Positions 43,470 through 53,925 of a DNA stretch of 64,000 bases are shown one piece after another. The stretch spans positions 62,184 through 126,183 of the forward strand of contig NZ_MCZK01000144.1 of the NCBI RefSeq assembly GCF_002875945.1, read 5' to 3'. The stretch comes from Vibrio lentus (GTDB lineage: Bacteria > Pseudomonadota > Gammaproteobacteria > Enterobacterales > Vibrionaceae). Every line of letters begins with the position of its first letter. Position 1 is the stretch's first letter. A model generated the notes under the pieces. It was given only the letters and a program-made list of their open reading frames with translations. It searched no databases and was not told the origin of the DNA. A program made the translations under genes and the position numbers.

Positions 43470-44180
43470 GTGAGTTTAATTCCAAGAACGGAAAGAGCTG
43501 CATTTTCAATAAAGCCGCTGTCATATGGAAAGTCGGTATTGGGCGCACCCTTGCTCTATTTCCCCGCGCAAGTAGAAAGCGAATCTCGAGGTCTAATATT
43601 AGCAGGCACACACGGTGACGAAACCGCTTCTATCGCAGGTTTGTCTTGTGCGTTAAGAAGCTTGCCAGCCGCCAACTTACGACACGATGTGATCTTGTCG
43701 ATGAACCCAGACGGCAATCAACTAGGCACTCGCGCCAACGCAAACCAAGTCGATCTGAACCGCGCTTTCCCAACTGAAAATTGGACACAAAGCAGTACCG
43801 TCTATCGCTGGAGTTCTCACACACCAGTAAGAGATGTAAAAGTAAAAACCGGCCAAGCCGATCAGCTTGAACCGGAAGTGCAGTCACTCATTAACCTCAT
43901 TGAGCAGCGCCAACCTAAATTCGTCATCTCTTTCCACGAACCACTCGCCATGGTCGACGACCCAACTCAATCAGAACTTGCCACTTGGCTAGGTAAGCAA
44001 TTCAACCTACCAGTCGTCGAAGACGTTGATTACGAAACCCCAGGCTCATTCGGTACATGGTGCCAAGAAAGAGACCTGCCTTGTATTACAGTAGAGCTAC
44101 CGCCCGTGTCTGCGGATTTGACTATAGAACAATATCTGGATGCGTTTGTGGCGGTGTTGGGGTGTGAGGAAGTTATTTAA
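43470..44180 (+). CDS. mpaA: Murein peptide amidase A (M14 carboxypeptidase)
   Basis: 236 residues from GTG 43470, supported by GGAG at 43460-43463. MpaA is a cytoplasmic zinc carboxypeptidase that cleaves gamma-D-Glu-DAP in recycled murein tripeptide. Zinc motif GTHGDETAS (HxxE), SMNPDG and NPDGNQLGTRANANQVDLNRAFP (outline), third ligand in ISFHEPL and catalytic glutamate in ITVELPP. Length matches E. coli MpaA (about 240). Divergent from an OppA/MppA-type receptor, which fits peptidoglycan recycling. Confidence 0.9.
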   Translation: MSLIPRTERAAFSIKPLSYGKSVLGAPLLYFPAQVESESRGLILAGTHGDETASIAGLSCALRSLPAANLRHDVILSMNPDGNQLGTRANANQVDLNRAFPTENWTQSSTVYRWSSHTPVRDVKVKTGQADQLEPEVQSLINLIEQRQPKFVISFHEPLAMVDDPTQSELATWLGKQFNLPVVEDVDYETPGSFGTWCQERDLPCITVELPPVSADLTIEQYLDAFVAVLGCEEVI

Positions 44181-44218
44181 AGAAGCACATTTGGGGATAT
44201 AAATAAGTTCATACAAAA

Positions 44219-44241
44219 AAAGAGGCTATTGAAGCCTCTTT
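44219..44241. terminator. Terminator between mpaA and the AAA ATPase gene
   Basis: AAAGAGGCT / AGCCTCTTT, 9-bp stem, loop ATTGA; the A-run on the left gives a T-run for the minus-strand ATPase gene. Confidence 0.82.
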
Positions 44242-44277
44242 CTGGGTATCCTTTAACTTTTACTTTCTTCAATTTAG

Positions 44278-46245
44278 TTAAAGTTTGGGAGGAGAGCACT
44301 GAAAGTATTCAGTCCAGTAAGCTCTCCAATCAGAAGACAAGCTGAACAAAGGGATACCTCTCTGATGTGCTATCTCTAGCCAACCTTCACTTACCATAGG
44401 CTCCTGCCTCAAGGCTCGAGATATGTTATTGGGAGCTTTTATGTTCTTCGAATCTGTAATTATGTATGTATTAATTGCTTTTGTTATCTCGCTACCACTA
44501 CTTGACCCATATCCCTGCTTTGCACGAACTACCAGACCCGCGAACACTATTGGGAGGTAAAGAGTCCCTTTGATTTTTCTCGCTTCCAAGTATTTAGGAA
44601 GTTCATCAAGGATCTCATCATCAAAATCTAATTCTTTGATTGGATTTGAGTAAAATTGTTTGGGTAGATCTATCTCCGAAGTGTTCTCAAAAAACGGTAG
44701 CAACCCCGTCTGATAGTATCTGTCTAAATCAAGAATAGAACTTCTGTTATACATATTGTCGATTCGCGGAACGGTTATGTAACTAGAATCATCACAGAGA
44801 AGTCCTTGAGGTTCATCTTTCGTATTTATTAGATGTGCATAACAACCATAGTCTAAGGAATACAGATTAAACTTCTGACTTTGTATTGAACTTACGGAAA
44901 CACCTTGCTTAATCAAGTGAATCACCCTAGCGTCAAACAAGAAATCAATTAGCGAATCATTCGTATCACTTTGCACTAAAAACGCTCTAGTTTTTTTGTC
45001 AGCAATAACGGCACTAACAATCCATTCAAGTAGCTTGACTGCTTCTTTACGAGAATTGATGTCCTTGCTTTTTGAGGTCGTATACCAGTGCCTAGCAGCG
45101 TTGCGAATTCCTGTGACTCCAATTTTTCTCCCGTCAGCATACAATGATGCTTGGGATATAATATGAATTGCGTCTCTAGGAACACCTTCACTTGCTCGAG
45201 TAAATTCTTCTAGAGCGGGCTTGTTCGTAAACACCTGAGAGATAAATGACTCGACATTATCTGGAACTACGCCATATTTATCTGATGCTTGTACATGCTT
45301 ATAAATAAGATTCTTAAAAAATTGTACCGACTTTTCACTATCACTATCGAAGACCATAAACTGGTCTAAATTAATTGAGGTAGAAGCGTCTGAAGCAACT
45401 TCTAAACCAATAAACTCCCCGCTGTTATTACATGTGCGGAAATTCGAACGATGCTCGATGGCTGCAATTTTTACCGTGATTGATGGAATAGAAAAGACTA
45501 TTCTCCTAAGCATATCAGCTAAATATGGCTGAAGGTCTAGTGGAATCTCACTCCACTCATCTATCAATAAATAAAAGCTTTGCTCTGGTAGTTGTTTAAC
45601 AATGCGAGTCAATATCCTAGATAGAGCCCCAAAGTGAATCCGAAGAGATCTTTTCCCACTTTCTCGCATTGTAGATGAGTCGGAGCACTTTTCCTGTTTT
45701 CGATCTGAAATAGAAATACCAAGTTTTGGCGTTGTTGATAACATCCCATTCAGACTGTTAGTGGAATCTTGAGAAACTGAACTGCTTGAGTTGGTCTCAA
45801 CCTCAAACTGTCCCTCTACTGTCATATTAGTTGCTTCTTCAACGAAGTTATCCAATAGTGGAACTAAAATCGAAAGATCGCACTCATCGTTATTATAACT
45901 TTCTTCCAGAATCTGCTCTCTAACTTCACAGAGAGTATCAGACAATAACCGAGAAGCTCTTTCGCTGAGGGTTAAGTTTGTATCTGAATACATTCCACCT
46001 GTAGATCCCATCGTTCTCATGTCGAGACTAACGGTAAGAACTCCTTGGTTTTGAGTGTCATTCTTTAGATATCTAAGAAGGTGGGTTTTGCCTGTGCCTC
46101 GTCGGCCGTAAATAATTTGGTTTTCAGCACAAGAAAATAGTGAAAATACAGACCCAACATGAACAAATGACTTCACCAAGTAATCATCTGGCTTGCGCTC
46201 CGCTCGCCTAGGCATTGTCACAAGTATTTCACTCAGAGATTTCAT
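44278..46245 (-). CDS. Orphan AAA/ORC-like ATPase of unknown function
   Basis: 655 residues. Walker A GRRGTGKT at 47-54, Walker B FYLLIDEWSEI at 224-230 and an arginine-bearing IAAIEHRSNFR near 260-270 place it with ORC1/Cdc6-like or STAND-type P-loop ATPases. Between Walker A and B is a long low-complexity insert (about 140-200: TNSSSSVSQDSTNS). Residues about 350-390 look like an AAA lid (TRASEGVPRDAIHIISQAS). The C-terminus (about 575-655) is helical with a winged-helix look and ends SSDWRAYWTEYF. Composition seems more AT-rich than neighbours. It stands alone between unrelated housekeeping-type genes. A phage-defence or mobile-element role is possible, but nothing here proves it. Confidence 0.7.
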   Translation of the reverse strand: MKSLSEILVTMPRRAERKPDDYLVKSFVHVGSVFSLFSCAENQIIYGRRGTGKTHLLRYLKNDTQNQGVLTVSLDMRTMGSTGGMYSDTNLTLSERASRLLSDTLCEVREQILEESYNNDECDLSILVPLLDNFVEEATNMTVEGQFEVETNSSSSVSQDSTNSLNGMLSTTPKLGISISDRKQEKCSDSSTMRESGKRSLRIHFGALSRILTRIVKQLPEQSFYLLIDEWSEIPLDLQPYLADMLRRIVFSIPSITVKIAAIEHRSNFRTCNNSGEFIGLEVASDASTSINLDQFMVFDSDSEKSVQFFKNLIYKHVQASDKYGVVPDNVESFISQVFTNKPALEEFTRASEGVPRDAIHIISQASLYADGRKIGVTGIRNAARHWYTTSKSKDINSRKEAVKLLEWIVSAVIADKKTRAFLVQSDTNDSLIDFLFDARVIHLIKQGVSVSSIQSQKFNLYSLDYGCYAHLINTKDEPQGLLCDDSSYITVPRIDNMYNRSSILDLDRYYQTGLLPFFENTSEIDLPKQFYSNPIKELDFDDEILDELPKYLEARKIKGTLYLPIVFAGLVVRAKQGYGSSSGSEITKAINTYIITDSKNIKAPNNISRALRQEPMVSEGWLEIAHQRGIPLFSLSSDWRAYWTEYFQCSPPKL

Positions 46246-46353
46246 TCTTCAGCTTGCTCCATTATTTTTATGTCACCACTATCATATAACGGAATCCATA
46301 ACCCTGAAAACTAACAAGTTACTTTTGTCTACCAACAAACGAAGATGAAACGC

Positions 46354-46710
46354 TCAATGACTCACCGACGTCGAAAACAAGTTGATAATCACCACACCTG
46401 CCAGAATCAAAGCGATGCCAATAATCGCGAAGATATCGAGCTTTTGCCCGTAGACTAGCCAAGACAAAGCTGCGACTAGCACTATCCCTGCCCCACACCA
46501 AATCGCATACGCCACACCCAAAGACATGGTTTGCACTGTGAGAGACAACAAATAAAAGGCACAGCCGTAGCTAACCAATACTGCGGCAGTGGCCGGTAAA
46601 GAAGTAAATTGCTGCGTTTTAGGTAATAGAGAAGTTGCGACAACTTCAAGCACGATGGCAAGTGACAGCATCACTGGAGGTGGGAGAGATAAAAGCATGT
46701 TTGAGTCCAC
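46354..46710 (-). CDS. Small multidrug resistance (SMR) transporter, EmrE-like
   Basis: 118 residues, four helices. The essential glutamate is in SLAIVLEVVATSLL, followed by YAIWCGAGIVLVA and LILAGVVIINL, as in EmrE-type exporters of cationic compounds or guanidinium. Slightly longer N-terminus than usual. Confidence 0.87.
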   Translation of the reverse strand: MDSNMLLSLPPPVMLSLAIVLEVVATSLLPKTQQFTSLPATAAVLVSYGCAFYLLSLTVQTMSLGVAYAIWCGAGIVLVAALSWLVYGQKLDIFAIIGIALILAGVVIINLFSTSVSH

Positions 46711-46850
46711 AACAATAAAATACGGCGCTCAGAATATTGTAGTTTTATTTCCAATTCATGCGATTTTCAGTAAGCAATTATTATGACGTACCCTAAAAGA
46801 TCTTAACCAAAAAACTCAATGAATCGATCTTAGATAACTCATACTTATAC

Positions 46851-46890
46851 AAAATAAAAGAGCCCGCTAATTCATGGCTAACAGGCTCTT
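46851..46890 (-). terminator. Terminator of the metallophosphoesterase gene
   Basis: On the minus strand AAGAGCC ... GGCTCTT with TTTTATTTT after it. Confidence 0.8.
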
Positions 46891-46942
46891 CTGCAATCGA
46901 GCAAATAAGGTTTTTAGTCTTTTAAAAACAAAGCCGTAACGC

Positions 46943-49114
46943 TTAGTTTGCTGATGTCGAGTCTCTTAAAATATCGCGCTTAACTTCACCTTTCAGATCC
47001 GTCAAAGTTTGTTGGTCGATATCAATCAAGAAGTGGTCACTCGCTTGGCCTGTTGCGAATTTTTCAAGAATCACGAACAAGCTACCAAAGCGAGAACGGA
47101 ACACTTCACCTACGGTATATTGGCCAAGGTCACCCAGTTCAGAATCCACGGTGCCGTCAAACTCAGCAAGCTCACGGCTTAGCAGTTCGTATTGGCGAAG
47201 CTGTGTTTCACCGATATCACGGAATGCCAGTTCGTCTGCATTACGTAGTCGGTAGAAATCAGTTGCGAGAGTTTCACCTTCCCATGTAGCGAAATCTTCG
47301 AGCACTAGACCTTCTTGAGATGCAATAGCTTCTGCTTCAACTGTAGCTGCTTGCCAGTCTTGCTTAAATTGTTCGAAATCGTCTACGCCATTTACAACAC
47401 AACCCTCGACTGGATAATTCATTTCATCTGCTAGCTGACAAAGCGTAAAGTTCGTTTCTAGCTGAGACATGATCATCATCTCTTCACCGTTCATTTCCAT
47501 GATCATAGCGCGCATCTCTAGCGGCCAGTCACCCGGAAGAAAACGAAGACGCGTTAATTCACGGATATGCCAATCCGTCAGTTCGTAGTAACTCTCTGAA
47601 TTCAGAATATCTTTGTTCCAGATTTTAGCTTGTGCTTCTGGGTCTCCGATTGCAGCTTGAGTAAGGTATTCATGCTCTTCTTCATAGTGGCTGAATAACT
47701 CGTTGTAACGTTTAACTTGATCGATAACCACTGTTTCAACTTCGATTTGGTTATCAGGGCGAATGTTCAGCAGCTTGTACGCAGGAATGTAACCCGCTAG
47801 CGATGGTGCTTGAATATTAAAGAGTGTGTGCTGTACACCATCGATATTGAAGCTCTTCTTACCCGTATCGTTAAAGTGCATGTGGCCACCAACGTGGATA
47901 TTTAGGCCAGTAGCAGCTAATGCTCGGCTAGTATTGTCATCCGGCTCACGAGCCAGTTGATGGCTTCCTTCACCAAACAAGTCTTCGATCTCTTCAGAGG
48001 CTCCGTTGTAGAAGTCGGTCATTGGGAAGTGCGAGAAAGAAACAAGCGTCTTATTCTGCTCTTTGGCTGCTTTTACTACATCAGAGATCCAATCGATCAC
48101 ATGTTCTTTGTGAGTCAGCATCATGTTGTAGCCAGCGCTGCTTGAACCATCAAAAGTGTTGCCATCTACAGAGCTATCAGACGAGTTTTCTTTAGGGCGA
48201 TAAACGTTCGCGTCAATGGCCAACAACCACAACCCTTTAACTGGCTCGACTAAGTAACTGGTATCAGGCACTTCAGAACAGCTTGAGTAACCACTTTCTT
48301 TGTAACTGCCGCCCGTACCTTCATAACAGATCTCGTACATGCGCTTATCAAACGCCGCTTCTTCTTTAGCTAAGTCATAGCTGTAATTAGTTCGAGCTTG
48401 GTCGCTGCTGTAAGGGGTTTCAAAGTAGAGGTAATCTTGTTGAGGGTAGAAGCCGTGAGTACCAAGGATACTCATGATCTCTTCATAGCCCCACTCACGT
48501 ACTTCTTCAGTGCATATGGTTGCTAGGTTGTCGCCTTCACCGGGAATGGTTGTCCACTCACCCTCATAGCCAACACACTCTTCTTTACCGCGGCTGTAGA
48601 TACGCTGATTCTTACCACCCTCGCCTAGGTAATCCGATTTGCCTGCTGGGATTGTAAATGGACGCACTGGATCGTGGTTACCCGGCGCTGCAAAAAACTC
48701 AAGGCCGTACGTATCGCGATAGTGATCAAAAATGCTAACCAAGCCACGCATATGAATCGGCTGACCGTCGTCACTGAAGTCACCCGGCAGGGCTACGTAT
48801 TTCACGCCACGCTCAACCACATCATCAAGCGCTGCGATCATCGCAAAGTAGTTTTCATTGAACAGACGAGTAGAGTTCATCTGCGACTCCATCGTTCGAA
48901 TTGTCGCATACTCACCACTATCTGAGTTGTAGAGCCCAGCAAACGAACCGTCTTTAAAATCACCGTAAACGTCATGAAAATGGATATCAGGCATGAATGC
49001 GACTTGCACTGCACTCTCTAGATTACCGCTGTCGTCACTTGGCGAACTTGAATTACAACCCGCTAATGTGGCAGCTATCAAGCCTGACAGTACGGTCAAT
49101 GTACTCTTTTTCAT
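46943..49114 (-). CDS. Large lipoprotein metallophosphoesterase
   Basis: 723 residues. Lipoprotein signal with lipobox LAGC (Cys20) and a Ser/Asp-rich linker, so it is anchored to the outer or inner membrane facing the periplasm or surface. Calcineurin-like motifs in order: MPDIHFHD, LPGDFSDDG, APGNHDP, VSFSHFPM and HVGGHMHFND, giving a complete two-metal site. About 250 C-terminal residues are helical and of unknown role. Substrate unknown; a surface phosphatase or nucleotidase is plausible. It stands alone with its own terminator. Confidence 0.85.
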   Translation of the reverse strand: MKKSTLTVLSGLIAATLAGCNSSSPSDDSGNLESAVQVAFMPDIHFHDVYGDFKDGSFAGLYNSDSGEYATIRTMESQMNSTRLFNENYFAMIAALDDVVERGVKYVALPGDFSDDGQPIHMRGLVSIFDHYRDTYGLEFFAAPGNHDPVRPFTIPAGKSDYLGEGGKNQRIYSRGKEECVGYEGEWTTIPGEGDNLATICTEEVREWGYEEIMSILGTHGFYPQQDYLYFETPYSSDQARTNYSYDLAKEEAAFDKRMYEICYEGTGGSYKESGYSSCSEVPDTSYLVEPVKGLWLLAIDANVYRPKENSSDSSVDGNTFDGSSSAGYNMMLTHKEHVIDWISDVVKAAKEQNKTLVSFSHFPMTDFYNGASEEIEDLFGEGSHQLAREPDDNTSRALAATGLNIHVGGHMHFNDTGKKSFNIDGVQHTLFNIQAPSLAGYIPAYKLLNIRPDNQIEVETVVIDQVKRYNELFSHYEEEHEYLTQAAIGDPEAQAKIWNKDILNSESYYELTDWHIRELTRLRFLPGDWPLEMRAMIMEMNGEEMMIMSQLETNFTLCQLADEMNYPVEGCVVNGVDDFEQFKQDWQAATVEAEAIASQEGLVLEDFATWEGETLATDFYRLRNADELAFRDIGETQLRQYELLSRELAEFDGTVDSELGDLGQYTVGEVFRSRFGSLFVILEKFATGQASDHFLIDIDQQTLTDLKGEVKRDILRDSTSAN

Positions 49115-50773
<1,659 letters not shown>

Positions 50774-50778
50774 TTCAC

Positions 50779-50868
50779 TTGGCCTCGATTCTTTCGAGCA
50801 TCGAGGCCAAAGCTATAAATGAAAAGCAACAAACTGTCTTCACCACCTCCTGCCCGGTGGGTGGTGAA
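50779..50868 (+). other. Two tandem hairpins between adhC and fghA
   Basis: TTGGCCTCGAT (50779-50789) pairs with ATCGAGGCCAA (50800-50810), and TTCACCACC (50839-50847) with GGTGGTGAA (50860-50868). Neither has a T-run. They may limit read-through, protect the adhC mRNA, or act as a leader element of fghA. Confidence 0.7.
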
Positions 50869-50927
50869 ACTTTAGATGATATAGACATGTTATTCCCCAA
50901 AACCATCAACCTAACGGAGCACAATAG

Positions 50928-51767
50928 ATGACAATCGAAAACATTAGCCAAGCAAAGGTTGCTGGTGGTTGGCACAAACAATACACCCACTTTTCTGCAA
51001 CGCTTGACTGCAACATGCGTTTTGCGATTTTCTTGCCACCTAACGCAAGCAAAGAAAACCCAGTTCCTGTTTTGTATTGGTTATCAGGCTTAACCTGTAC
51101 CGATGAAAACTTCATGCAAAAAGCCGGCGCATTCAAAGCTGCGGCCGAACAAGGTATCGCGATTGTCGCACCAGACAGTAGCCCACGTGGCGAAGGCGTT
51201 GCCGACAATGAAAGCTACGATCTCGGCCAAGGCGCAGGCTTCTATGTGAATGCCACTCAAGCACCATGGGACAGCCATTACCACATGTACGATTACGTGG
51301 TAACAGAGCTTCCAGCCTTGATTGAGTCTTTCTTCCCAGTAACATCTGTGAAATCGATTTCTGGTCACAGCATGGGCGGACACGGTGCCCTAACGATTGG
51401 TATCAAGAACGAAGATAGCTACCGTTCTATCTCGGCATTCAGCCCAATCACCAACCCAATGCAATGCCCTTGGGGACAAAAAGCATTCAACCAATACTTG
51501 GGCTTAGATATTGAAGAGTGGAAGCACTACGATGCCTCTGAGCTTCTAAAAACCAAAGGCACTAAGCTGCCAATGTTGGTTGACCAAGGTGAAGCCGATA
51601 ACTTCCTGATTGAGCAGCTAAAACCTGAGCAATTAGTCGAAGCGGCTAAGGTAACCAATGCCGATTTAGAGCTACGTATGCAGCCAGGTTACGACCATAG
51701 CTACTTCTTCATCTCTAGCTTTATTGATGAACACATTGAGTTCCACGCAGCTTATCTGAACAAGTAG
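50928..51767 (+). CDS. fghA: S-formylglutathione hydrolase
   Basis: 279 residues, esterase-D family alpha/beta hydrolase releasing formate and glutathione from S-formylglutathione. Nucleophile serine in SGHSMGGHGALT, acid in VDQGEADNF, histidine in GYDHSYFF. Length is standard. It completes the glutathione-dependent formaldehyde pathway begun by adhC. Confidence 0.95.
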   Translation: MTIENISQAKVAGGWHKQYTHFSATLDCNMRFAIFLPPNASKENPVPVLYWLSGLTCTDENFMQKAGAFKAAAEQGIAIVAPDSSPRGEGVADNESYDLGQGAGFYVNATQAPWDSHYHMYDYVVTELPALIESFFPVTSVKSISGHSMGGHGALTIGIKNEDSYRSISAFSPITNPMQCPWGQKAFNQYLGLDIEEWKHYDASELLKTKGTKLPMLVDQGEADNFLIEQLKPEQLVEAAKVTNADLELRMQPGYDHSYFFISSFIDEHIEFHAAYLNK

Positions 51768-51779
51768 TCACACCGATTT

Positions 51780-51818
51780 AGCCCACACCTTGCAAAAGCG
51801 TGAGGTGTGGGCTTTTTT
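51780..51818 (+). terminator. Terminator of fghA
   Basis: AGCCCACACCT / AGGTGTGGGCT, 11-bp perfect stem with a six-T tail. Confidence 0.92.
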
Positions 51819-51925
51819 GTGCCTGCTATTTAGGCGAGCCCGCTGTAACTCAATAGCAGCAACAACGATTCACTCTTTCAAACACCCCGCTATACCAACA
51901 AAACAATACAACTAAAGGTACGACT

Positions 51926-52258
51926 ATGAGCTGGTTTTTCTTAATGATGGGCGTGATGGCGGAAGCACTTTCTCACGTAGCACTTAAAGCAACTGATGGT
52001 TTTAGCTTATCTAAACCCATTCCTGCTCTATTGGTGATTTCAGGACACTTGGCGGCATTTCTATTTTTGAGCCAAGCCATGAAAGGGATGCCTGTTGGTG
52101 TGGTTCACTCTTTGTGGGCGGGTTTGGCTATCGTAACCGTGAGCCTGATTTCTACGTTCGTTTACCGCCAGCACCTCGATACTATGGTGTGGATCGGTAT
52201 GTTATTTGTGGCAGCAGGTGTTGTGATGATCAACCTATCTCAAGGTCACTCGCACTAG
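51926..52258 (+). CDS. SMR-family transporter
   Basis: 110 residues, four helices, conserved glutamate in GVMAEALSHVALKA, then VHSLWAGLAIVTVSL and FVAAGVVMINLS. The two-residue differences from EmrE around the glutamate (AEALSHVALK) leave substrate open. It is distinct from the SMR gene at 46354. Confidence 0.85.
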   Translation: MSWFFLMMGVMAEALSHVALKATDGFSLSKPIPALLVISGHLAAFLFLSQAMKGMPVGVVHSLWAGLAIVTVSLISTFVYRQHLDTMVWIGMLFVAAGVVMINLSQGHSH

Positions 52259-52403
52259 TGTAGATAGTGGCTTATGAACAGTGTGTCAATTCATTCAAAC
52301 TTCCTAACAGACAGGTGATGCCTTCACTTATTCATACTCTTACAATCAGCAAATCAAACCTGTTACCATAGCGTCTTCAACATCACCTATTTTGAAGGTT
52401 GCT

Positions 52404-52805
52404 ATGAAAGCAATTAAGACTCTTTTCTTCCTGATGGTTTTGCTGAGCGGTCTGTTTACCGCTTGGCTGTTTATCCCGATTCCAGCGACCATGGACAAGC
52501 AAACGCTCGATGTTCCATTAACGGAACCATTCAAGCTTGTCGCGTACCGCAGCAACCCGAATGATGCCAGTAAGCCGCTCACTTACCACTACTATGTGAT
52601 TTCTGATGTGGTTGGCGTGGACGACATGGACCCGTTTTTGATTACCACAGACCAGTTCGTGAAGCTTGGCGAATTCGATGAGAACACGTTTAATTTAACG
52701 GTTAACGGTAAGATCGAGAGCTATACCAACGATTTGTGGGTCAAAAAAGCCGACGGCAAACTGCAGCACTGGTACGTAAGTGTTGATACGAACTATATTC
52801 GTTAG
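52404..52805 (+). CDS. Small membrane-anchored protein of unknown function
   Basis: 133 residues from ATG 52404 with AAGG five bases before. One N-terminal hydrophobic segment (about 6-28, signal anchor or uncleaved signal), then a soluble mixed domain with YHYYVISDVVGVDDMDPF and KLQHWYVSVDTNYIR. No family recognised. Transcribed alone with a strong terminator. Confidence 0.7.
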   Translation: MKAIKTLFFLMVLLSGLFTAWLFIPIPATMDKQTLDVPLTEPFKLVAYRSNPNDASKPLTYHYYVISDVVGVDDMDPFLITTDQFVKLGEFDENTFNLTVNGKIESYTNDLWVKKADGKLQHWYVSVDTNYIR

Positions 52806-52834
52806 AATAGACCTTAGATAAGATTTATCTTCAG

Positions 52835-52864
52835 ACTGCGCTTTGGCTTCCAAGCGCAGTTTTT
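52835..52864 (+). terminator. Terminator after the small anchored protein
   Basis: ACTGCGCTT / AAGCGCAGT stem, 8-nt loop, T-tail. Confidence 0.9.
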
Positions 52865-53027
52865 GTTTCTAGCCGCCCGCTTTACACTCTACTCTTTTCC
52901 ACTTTCACCCGTGACTGCCGTACTCTTAAAAATGCTACAAGCAGAGCAGGTTTTATAAGCCCTTAAGATACGATAAGCTCCACCTATGCTCGACTCCCAA
53001 TAAATCAAAAATAATAAAGGATCACCC

Positions 53028-53765
53028 GTGGAATTTACGCTCGACAAATTTAACGGCATCATCATCGACCCAGCAACAGCCCCTCACGATGCTGGCTCAT
53101 TCAATGCCGAACTTAGCCAGATCACCGAATTTTCAAAGCAAAATAACAAAGGCATCATTTGGATTAGTTTGCCTATTTCGTTCTCGCACCTTATTCCGGT
53201 GGCGACTGAGCTTGGCTTTGTGTTTCACAACTGCTTAGAAGAAGAGATTACGCTGATTCATAAATCCGAGATTGTAGAATTTGTACCTTTCATCCCTACC
53301 CACACCTTGGGCGCTGGCGCGTTGATCACCAACGAACACAACCAAGTGCTGATGATCAAAGAGCACGGCATGACGGGTTACAAATTACCGGGGGGTCATA
53401 TTGAATTGGGTGAAGGCATTGAAGAATCGGTAGTTCGAGAAACCTTGGAAGAGACTGGCATAGAAGCAACATTCGTGTCTGTAGTTGGTATGGCGACAAG
53501 GCACCCGTATCAATTCGGTAAATCAAACCTCTACTTTATTTGTCACCTTATCGCTCAAACTCAAGAGATCGCGATTCAAGACACTGACGAGATTGCAGAA
53601 GCTAAATGGATTGATGTTGAAGAGTATATTAACAACCCCGACAGCTACCCGTTCAACCGCCAGTTAGTCGGTTCTTTGATAGGCAAACAAGGATTAGAGC
53701 TTACCCAACTAGAAGGCAACTATGGCCCTGTCCACAAGCCAGAGATCTTCTTTTCGCAAAGCTAG
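53028..53765 (+). CDS. Nudix hydrolase with N-terminal pre-Nudix domain (NUDT6-like)
   Basis: 245 residues from GTG 53028 (AAAGG at 53016-53020). Residues 1-85 form the alpha/beta pre-Nudix domain (GIIWISLPISFSHLIPVATELGF in outline, FHNCLEEEITLIH) that precedes the Nudix fold in NUDT6 and plant NUDT2/7-type ADP-ribose/NADH pyrophosphatases. HTLGAGALI begins the Nudix domain, and the box GHIELGE...RETLEETGI lies at 123-145 with all metal-binding glutamates. Likely a nucleoside-diphosphate-linked sugar pyrophosphatase; substrate not determined. Confidence 0.87.
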   Translation: MEFTLDKFNGIIIDPATAPHDAGSFNAELSQITEFSKQNNKGIIWISLPISFSHLIPVATELGFVFHNCLEEEITLIHKSEIVEFVPFIPTHTLGAGALITNEHNQVLMIKEHGMTGYKLPGGHIELGEGIEESVVRETLEETGIEATFVSVVGMATRHPYQFGKSNLYFICHLIAQTQEIAIQDTDEIAEAKWIDVEEYINNPDSYPFNRQLVGSLIGKQGLELTQLEGNYGPVHKPEIFFSQS

Positions 53766-53780
53766 AACGATTCAGACATA

Positions 53781-53812
53781 AAAACGCCCAACTCTAATGA
53801 ATTGGGCGTTTT
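53781..53812. terminator. Bidirectional terminator between Nudix and aldehyde dehydrogenase genes
   Basis: AAAACGCCCAA / TTGGGCGTTTT, 11-bp stem, 10-nt loop, A and T runs on both sides; the genes converge on it. Confidence 0.9.
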
Positions 53813-53925
53813 GGTTTTGCTTTCACTTTTTATTTTTCTTGATTAAGCCGACTGCGTTGTTAGTTATTCTTCACTCCCTCAACTATCTAACACTTAAAGC
53901 TAATCCGTCTTAGAACATATCTGTT

